From Candidatus Thermofonsia Clade 1 bacterium (GTDB taxonomy: Bacteria; Chloroflexota; Anaerolineae; Aggregatilineales; UBA2796): a DNA stretch of 64,000 nt. Both the position numbers and the translations under genes were made by a program. The stretch lies in contig PGTK01000002.1 in the NCBI GenBank assembly GCA_002794705.1, positions 248,001 to 312,000 of the forward strand. Direction: 5' to 3'. Positions 59,682 to 64,000 of the stretch are shown here, piece by piece (position 1 is the first letter of the stretch; every line of letters begins with the position of its first letter). Under the pieces are notes generated by a model that saw only the letters and a program-made list of their open reading frames with translations, was not told the origin of the DNA and did not search any database.

Positions 59682-59780
59682 GCTGGGAATTGCACGTCAC
59701 GCCCCTGATCGGGCAGTGCGTGGCGCTTTGAGCAGAGTGCGCTATGCTTATCGCCCAGATCAAACTCGCAGCAGTGAGCT

Positions 59781-61589
59781 ATGGCAGAGTCGTTTGGCGA
59801 ATATCGCCTCTTGCGGACGCTTGAGAGCCACGCGGACTATCGGCTGTATCTTGCGCAACGCGCCACGGGCGAGCGCTACTGGCTGATCGCCTCGCCTGAG
59901 GCGGATCGCGCCGCTCAAGAGCGCTTTCTGGCGCGGCTACGCTTGACGCGCCGTTTGAACCATCCGCACATTTACACCTTTCAGGCAGGCGGCAAGACCG
60001 ATCAGGGCGATTACTACGTTGTCAGCGCCCTTTTGCCAACTTTGCACTTCAAGAGTCGGGCGAGTGAGGCAGCGTTGCGCGCCCTGAGCGCACAGCTGAG
60101 CGCCGCGCTGGATTACGCACATGCGCAAGGCGTCGCACATGGCAGGATCAGCGAGTCGGCTGTGGTACGCCTGCCCAACGGAAGGCTTGCCCTGCGCGCC
60201 TTTGAGCTATCTTGCCAAGCCCTGACGCCTGAGGCGCACCGCGACGATCTACGCGCCCTTGCGGAGCTATTGGCTGCTGCCGCGCCCTCTGAGCGCGTCC
60301 GTGCGGCTTTGCGGCGCGCTGCGCACAATCGCTTTAAGCGCGCTGTGGACATGCATCACGATCTGGAGGCTGCTCTAGAGGCTCAGCCGCCTGTGGCGCG
60401 CCGCCTGACCCTCTTTTTTGGCGTGGCGATCCTGATCGCTCTGTTCGGTCTCTTGATGTGGCTCAATGTGCCGCGTCCGCTTGAGGCTGTCCTGCAGACT
60501 GGCACTGCCCTCGCGCTCTTGCCAACCGATACGCCCACGCTCACGCCGACTCATACAGCCACGTTCACGCGCACCTCTACACCGACTTACACCTCCTCGC
60601 CCACGTTCACGCCCACGCCCAGTCCAACTGCGACCTTCACGTCCACACCTACACCGACTCATACGCCGAGCGCTACAGCCACGCCGACTCTCACGCGCAC
60701 GCCCACACCGACCCACACGCCGAGCGCCACGCCCACGCCGATCCCGCGCATTCTGATGGAGACTCAGCCTTGCGTCGCCCTTGTGGGCGACTCCGTGACG
60801 CACGGCGGCGTGACCTACGAAGTGCCGCGTCATGGCTACATTGTTGCTCTAACCGACCCGCTCAACGTCTACTTAAGTCAGCGCCTTGCCGACGTCGGGC
60901 GGGCTGACCTCACAGCGCTAGACCGCGGCGCCTCTCACACGGGCATCAGCACGGCGAATCATCCTTCGTACTTCCGCACAGCGCAGTACAGGCAGCTCCT
61001 GACCGATAATTGCCGCTACACGCTGATCATGCCGTGGCTGAACGATATCTCACCCGAAATTCCGATAGGGCAGGCTGCTAAGCGCCATGTGCAAGCCCTT
61101 GCACGGCTGATCGCTGATTTGCAACTTGCCAATCCCTTCGGCTATATCGTGGTGCTGGACTACTATCAAGGCGCGACCAGTCCCTTTGCAGCGCGCACGT
61201 GGGCATATGGCTTCACAGCCCAGAATGTCCAGATTTTCAACGCGGCAATCGCGGAGGCCTGCGAAGATGGCGAGCTAAGCGACTCACCTCTGGTCAGTTG
61301 CGCGCCGATCAGCCCCGCTTTTGCGAACATGGGCATGGAGCATGTCATCGGCTTAACCACACGCGACGCCTTCGAGCGCAGCATTATCAGTCCCTTGCGC
61401 CCAGAGGCGCGTGAATGGCTGAACAGCTTCTATGCGCAAGAGCCGAACGGTCTATTGCTGGGCGATGGCGTGCATTTGAGTGTGGCAGGCAAAGATGCTC
61501 TAGCGCGCTACCTCGCCCAGCTGATCCTAGACCTGCCCGATCCCGCTGAAATTGAGCTGAGCCTCAGCACGCCTACCGCGCAGCCCTAA
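59781..61589 (+). CDS. Pseudokinase - transmembrane - SGNH hydrolase fusion
   Basis: 602 residues. Residues 1-200 follow the Ser/Thr kinase layout ([10 protein letters not shown] start, [19 protein letters not shown]) but lack the VAIK lysine, HRD (here HGRISESAV, 120-128) and DFG (ALRAFEL), so it should not phosphorylate. A transmembrane helix (about 208-228) and a Thr/Pro linker (248-321) lead to an outer SGNH/GDSL hydrolase with VGDSVT (Ser338), WLND (Asn421) and DGVH (Asp562, His565). The outer enzyme could deacylate glycans. Followed by glycosyltransferase genes. Confidence 0.8.
   Translation: MAESFGEYRLLRTLESHADYRLYLAQRATGERYWLIASPEADRAAQERFLARLRLTRRLNHPHIYTFQAGGKTDQGDYYVVSALLPTLHFKSRASEAALRALSAQLSAALDYAHAQGVAHGRISESAVVRLPNGRLALRAFELSCQALTPEAHRDDLRALAELLAAAAPSERVRAALRRAAHNRFKRAVDMHHDLEAALEAQPPVARRLTLFFGVAILIALFGLLMWLNVPRPLEAVLQTGTALALLPTDTPTLTPTHTATFTRTSTPTYTSSPTFTPTPSPTATFTSTPTPTHTPSATATPTLTRTPTPTHTPSATPTPIPRILMETQPCVALVGDSVTHGGVTYEVPRHGYIVALTDPLNVYLSQRLADVGRADLTALDRGASHTGISTANHPSYFRTAQYRQLLTDNCRYTLIMPWLNDISPEIPIGQAAKRHVQALARLIADLQLANPFGYIVVLDYYQGATSPFAARTWAYGFTAQNVQIFNAAIAEACEDGELSDSPLVSCAPISPAFANMGMEHVIGLTTRDAFERSIISPLRPEAREWLNSFYAQEPNGLLLGDGVHLSVAGKDALARYLAQLILDLPDPAEIELSLSTPTAQP
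60520..60745 (+). repeat. Low-complexity Thr/Pro coding repeats in the pseudokinase-hydrolase
   Basis: Degenerate repeats coding [18 protein letters not shown] units. The phrase [11 protein letters not shown] occurs twice with near-identical bases. Confidence 0.7.
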
Positions 61590-61640
61590 AGCACGCTATC
61601 ATCATAGGCATGACCTCCGCGCACGCACAAAGGCTGAGTC

Positions 61641-62759
61641 ATGCCGTTCATCGCCCTAGACGCCCGTCTGAATGCCTACCGCGAGGGCGGGATCGCTGAA
61701 TATACACGCAACCTTGCTATGAGCCTCGCTCAGCTCGACTCTGAGGGCGACTACGCGCTGATCCAGCACATCCGTATGCGCTCACCGATGCTCACAGCGC
61801 CCAATTGGCAGACGTGGCGCGCCCTCACGCCACCTCATCATCGCTTTGAACGGATGCTCTTCGCCTTGGAGGTAGCGCGCTACCGTCCCGCGCTTTTGCA
61901 CAGTCCTGATTTCATCCCGCCGCGCTTCGGCGCACGCCGCTATGTGATCACAATCCACGATCTGACCTTCCTGCATTACCCGCACTTTCAAACAGCTGAG
62001 AGTCTGCGCTACTATCGGGATAATCTGCCTTCGGCGCTGCGCCAAGCCGCTCACATCCTCACGGATGCTGAGGCGATCAAGCGCGAGATTGTAGAGGACT
62101 TAGGCGTGCCGCCTGAGTGCGTGACTGTCCACAGCTTGGGCGTGGATCAGGCGCGCTTCCGCCCGTTGCCTGACGCCGAAGTGACGCCGATTTTAGCGGC
62201 GCGCAAAGTGCCACGCGACTGTGTATTATTCGTAGGGACGTTTGAGCCGCGTAAAAATATCAGCGGTCTGCTGGATGCCTACGCGCTCTTGCGCCAAAAA
62301 CTGCCCGATGCGCCGCCGTTGGTCCTAGTGGGCAGGCGTGGCTGGCTGTATGAGACCATCTTTCAGCGGGCGGCGGCGCTCCAGCTGAAAGATCACCTCA
62401 TTTGGCTGGAAAATGTGCCGTCTGAGGAGTTGCCCGCGCTCTATAATGGCGCAGGAGTCCTAGTGTTGCCGTCTTTTTACGAGGGATTCGGCTTTCCGCC
62501 GCTGGAGGCAATGGCGTGTGGCACGCCGACAGTTGTCTCGCGGCGTGGATCGCTCCCGGAGGTGGTCGGCGAGACGGGCTTGCTGATCGATCCTGAGCAG
62601 CCCGAAGAGATTGCCGACGCGCTCATGTGTGCGCTGACCGATTCCGAGTTCCGTGCGCACAGCCGTGCTGCAGGTCTAGCCCGTGCCGCGACGTTCACAT
62701 GGCACAAGACGGCACAGGTCGCCTTGAGCGTCTATCGCCGCGTATTGAGCGATTCTTGA
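61641..62759 (+). CDS. GT4-family glycosyltransferase (mannosyltransferase-like)
   Basis: 372 residues, GT-B. N-terminal YREGGIAEYTRNL loop, YVITIHDLTFLHYP and the donor half with FVGTFEPRKNISGLLDAY, VLPSFYEGFGFPPLEAMACGTPTV (E-x7-E motif) and HxxAA end. Closest in style to GT4 enzymes that build mannose-containing glycans. It follows the pseudokinase-hydrolase gene by about 50 bases. ATG at 61641. Confidence 0.9.
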   Translation: MPFIALDARLNAYREGGIAEYTRNLAMSLAQLDSEGDYALIQHIRMRSPMLTAPNWQTWRALTPPHHRFERMLFALEVARYRPALLHSPDFIPPRFGARRYVITIHDLTFLHYPHFQTAESLRYYRDNLPSALRQAAHILTDAEAIKREIVEDLGVPPECVTVHSLGVDQARFRPLPDAEVTPILAARKVPRDCVLFVGTFEPRKNISGLLDAYALLRQKLPDAPPLVLVGRRGWLYETIFQRAAALQLKDHLIWLENVPSEELPALYNGAGVLVLPSFYEGFGFPPLEAMACGTPTVVSRRGSLPEVVGETGLLIDPEQPEEIADALMCALTDSEFRAHSRAAGLARAATFTWHKTAQVALSVYRRVLSDS

Positions 62760-62782
62760 GCTATCATGACGAGCGAGCATTT

Positions 62783-64000
62783 ATGCGCATTCTGTTCCTG
62801 ACCTCTCAAGTGCCTTATCCGCCACATGGCGGCGGAGCCTTGCGCGTCTATGGCTTGCTGCACGGTCTGCATGGGGCGGGTCACCAGCTTGACCTGCTCA
62901 CCTTCAGCGAGCCGAGCGCGCCTACTCCAGAGCAGACGCCGCTTGGGGCGTTCTGTCAGTGCATTCGTAGCGTGCCGTATACGCCGCGCAGCGCCCGTCA
63001 GCGCCTGCACGATCTGCTCTTCACACGCCACGCCGATCTCGCCCGCCGCTTTGAGTCAGTTGAGTACGCAGCGGCGCTACGCGATCAGCTCCGTGCGGCG
63101 CGCTACGATGTCATCCATATGCAGAGTCTTGAAATGGCGGCGTATCTGCCGCTCCTACGCGCTGCTGCGCCGCAAGCGCGCTTGATCTACGACGCCTACA
63201 ACGCTGAGTACGATCTGCAGCGCTCTATTTTTGCTGTCGATCGGCGGCAAGTGGCGCGTTTGCCGCAAGCGCTCTATTCATTCATCCAATGGCGGCGCTT
63301 GGTGCGCTTTGAGCGCGCTGTTTGCCGCGACTCAGACGCCGTGATCGCTGTCAGCGAGGCGGATGCGGCTGCACTGCGCAAACTCACGCCCGAAAAAGAG
63401 ATCGCTGTGGTGCCGAACGGCATTTTCACAGCCGACTACGCACAGCCAACCCAGTGCCTGAACCTAGGCGACTCTGCCTTGCTCTTCACGGGTACGATGA
63501 ACTACCGTCCCAATGTGGATGCTGTTCTGTGGTTTGTGGAGCATGTGCTAGATCGGGTGCGGCAAGCCGTGCCATCAGCGCGATTGTTCATTGTAGGCAA
63601 TAAGCCACATCCGCGCCTCGATGCTATCCGTCAGCGCCCTGATGTAGAGATCACAGGCTTTGTGCAAGATGTGACGCCATTCTTGCACAGCGCTGCGATC
63701 TACATTGCGCCGTTGCGCATGGGCAGCGGCACACGCCTGAAATTATTGCAGGCAATGGCGGTTGGCTGTGCGATTGTCTCAACAAGTGTCGGCGCGCAGG
63801 GCATTGCCCTGCAAAATGGGCGCGAGGCGATCATCGCTGATGACGCGCTCTCGTTCGCACAAGCGATCATCGGCTTGCTGAACGATTCCGAGCGGCGGGC
63901 GGCGCTGGGCGCGGCGGCGCGTCAACTTGTCCAAGCGCACTACGATTGGTCGGTCATTTTGCCGTGCCTGCTGAAGCTCTATGAAAGACTTGGACTTGAA
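62783..64000 (+). CDS. GT4-family glycosyltransferase (3' end cut by window)
   Basis: 406 codons are visible without a stop. GT-B pattern: LFLTSQVPYPPHGGGALRVYG at the N terminus, LIYDAYNAEYDLQ, VIAVSEADAAAL and VVPNGIF in the middle, then LLFTGTMNYRPNVDAVLWF, IYIAPLRMGSGTRLKLLQAMA and VSTSVGAQGI. This resembles Stp1/PEP-CTERM-linked sugar transferases. It lies 23 bases after the previous GT4 gene and is probably co-transcribed. Near complete judging by family length. Confidence 0.88.
   Translation, partial: MRILFLTSQVPYPPHGGGALRVYGLLHGLHGAGHQLDLLTFSEPSAPTPEQTPLGAFCQCIRSVPYTPRSARQRLHDLLFTRHADLARRFESVEYAAALRDQLRAARYDVIHMQSLEMAAYLPLLRAAAPQARLIYDAYNAEYDLQRSIFAVDRRQVARLPQALYSFIQWRRLVRFERAVCRDSDAVIAVSEADAAALRKLTPEKEIAVVPNGIFTADYAQPTQCLNLGDSALLFTGTMNYRPNVDAVLWFVEHVLDRVRQAVPSARLFIVGNKPHPRLDAIRQRPDVEITGFVQDVTPFLHSAAIYIAPLRMGSGTRLKLLQAMAVGCAIVSTSVGAQGIALQNGREAIIADDALSFAQAIIGLLNDSERRAALGAAARQLVQAHYDWSVILPCLLKLYERLGLE

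Overview
The window looks like a chromosomal piece of a moderately GC-rich bacterium, most likely a member of the Chloroflexota (Anaerolineae-like). I infer this from a recurring style, not from any marker gene. Lipoproteins, a kinase and a pseudokinase carry long Thr/Pro linkers of the TPTPTF type, and many genes code for extracytoplasmic beta-sandwich or beta-propeller proteins. Other hints are a UvrD-type helicase pair, a K+-dependent-type membrane pyrophosphatase and a Ccm (System I) cytochrome c maturation operon. There are no rRNA genes, CRISPR arrays, phage genes or transposases. Three tRNA genes (Arg-ACG, Leu-GAG, Asp-GTC) punctuate the window.

Region 1 (1-7432, minus) is a nearly complete ccm operon in the order ccmE-ccmF-ccmH-ccmG-ccmI-like-lipoprotein-ccmA-ccmB-ccmC, with ccmC cut by the window edge. 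CcmE carries the rare CxxxY heme-binding motif instead of HxxxY. Region 2 (7433-19777, mostly plus) holds a divergent hppA pyrophosphatase, a coupled pair of UvrD-fold proteins (the first apparently without a Walker B), an HpcH/HpaI aldolase, a peroxiredoxin, a CopD-like membrane protein, an M1-type peptidase, a methyltransferase/MBL-hydrolase pair and a small secreted protein.

Region 3 (19811-31220) is housekeeping: cca-hpt-DUF971-lectin-like operon, tRNA-Arg, a CPBP-like membrane protein without its glutamates, a lone ECF-type sigma factor, a propeller-AAA+-aminotransferase operon, a GH13 amylase and tmk. Region 4 (31217-41505) concerns membrane and envelope: an unusual single-ORF fusion of an ABC permease to a MenA/UbiA prenyltransferase, then an operon of GT2, GT4 and GT39-like glycosyltransferases with a YbbR protein, and a CPBP protease coupled to a CapA-like lipoprotein.

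Region 5 (41508-44035) is a compact type II restriction-modification system (XcyI-like endonuclease and TSPPY methylase) of visibly lower GC, next to tRNA-Leu. Region 6 (44082-55702) holds envelope lipoproteins, an FHA protein, a group II truncated hemoglobin, an MFS transporter, a TPR protein, a DUF3048 protein and a transmembrane Ser/Thr kinase with an extracellular SH3-like end.

Region 7 (55765-64000) has tRNA-Asp, a D-2-hydroxyacid dehydrogenase, an ABC-2 exporter pair, a pseudokinase-TM-SGNH hydrolase fusion and two GT4 glycosyltransferases, the last cut by the window end. The strongest candidates for new biology are the permease-MenA fusion, the pseudokinase-SGNH hydrolase, the CxxxY CcmE in an operon that also keeps CcmH, and the UvrD-like pair.
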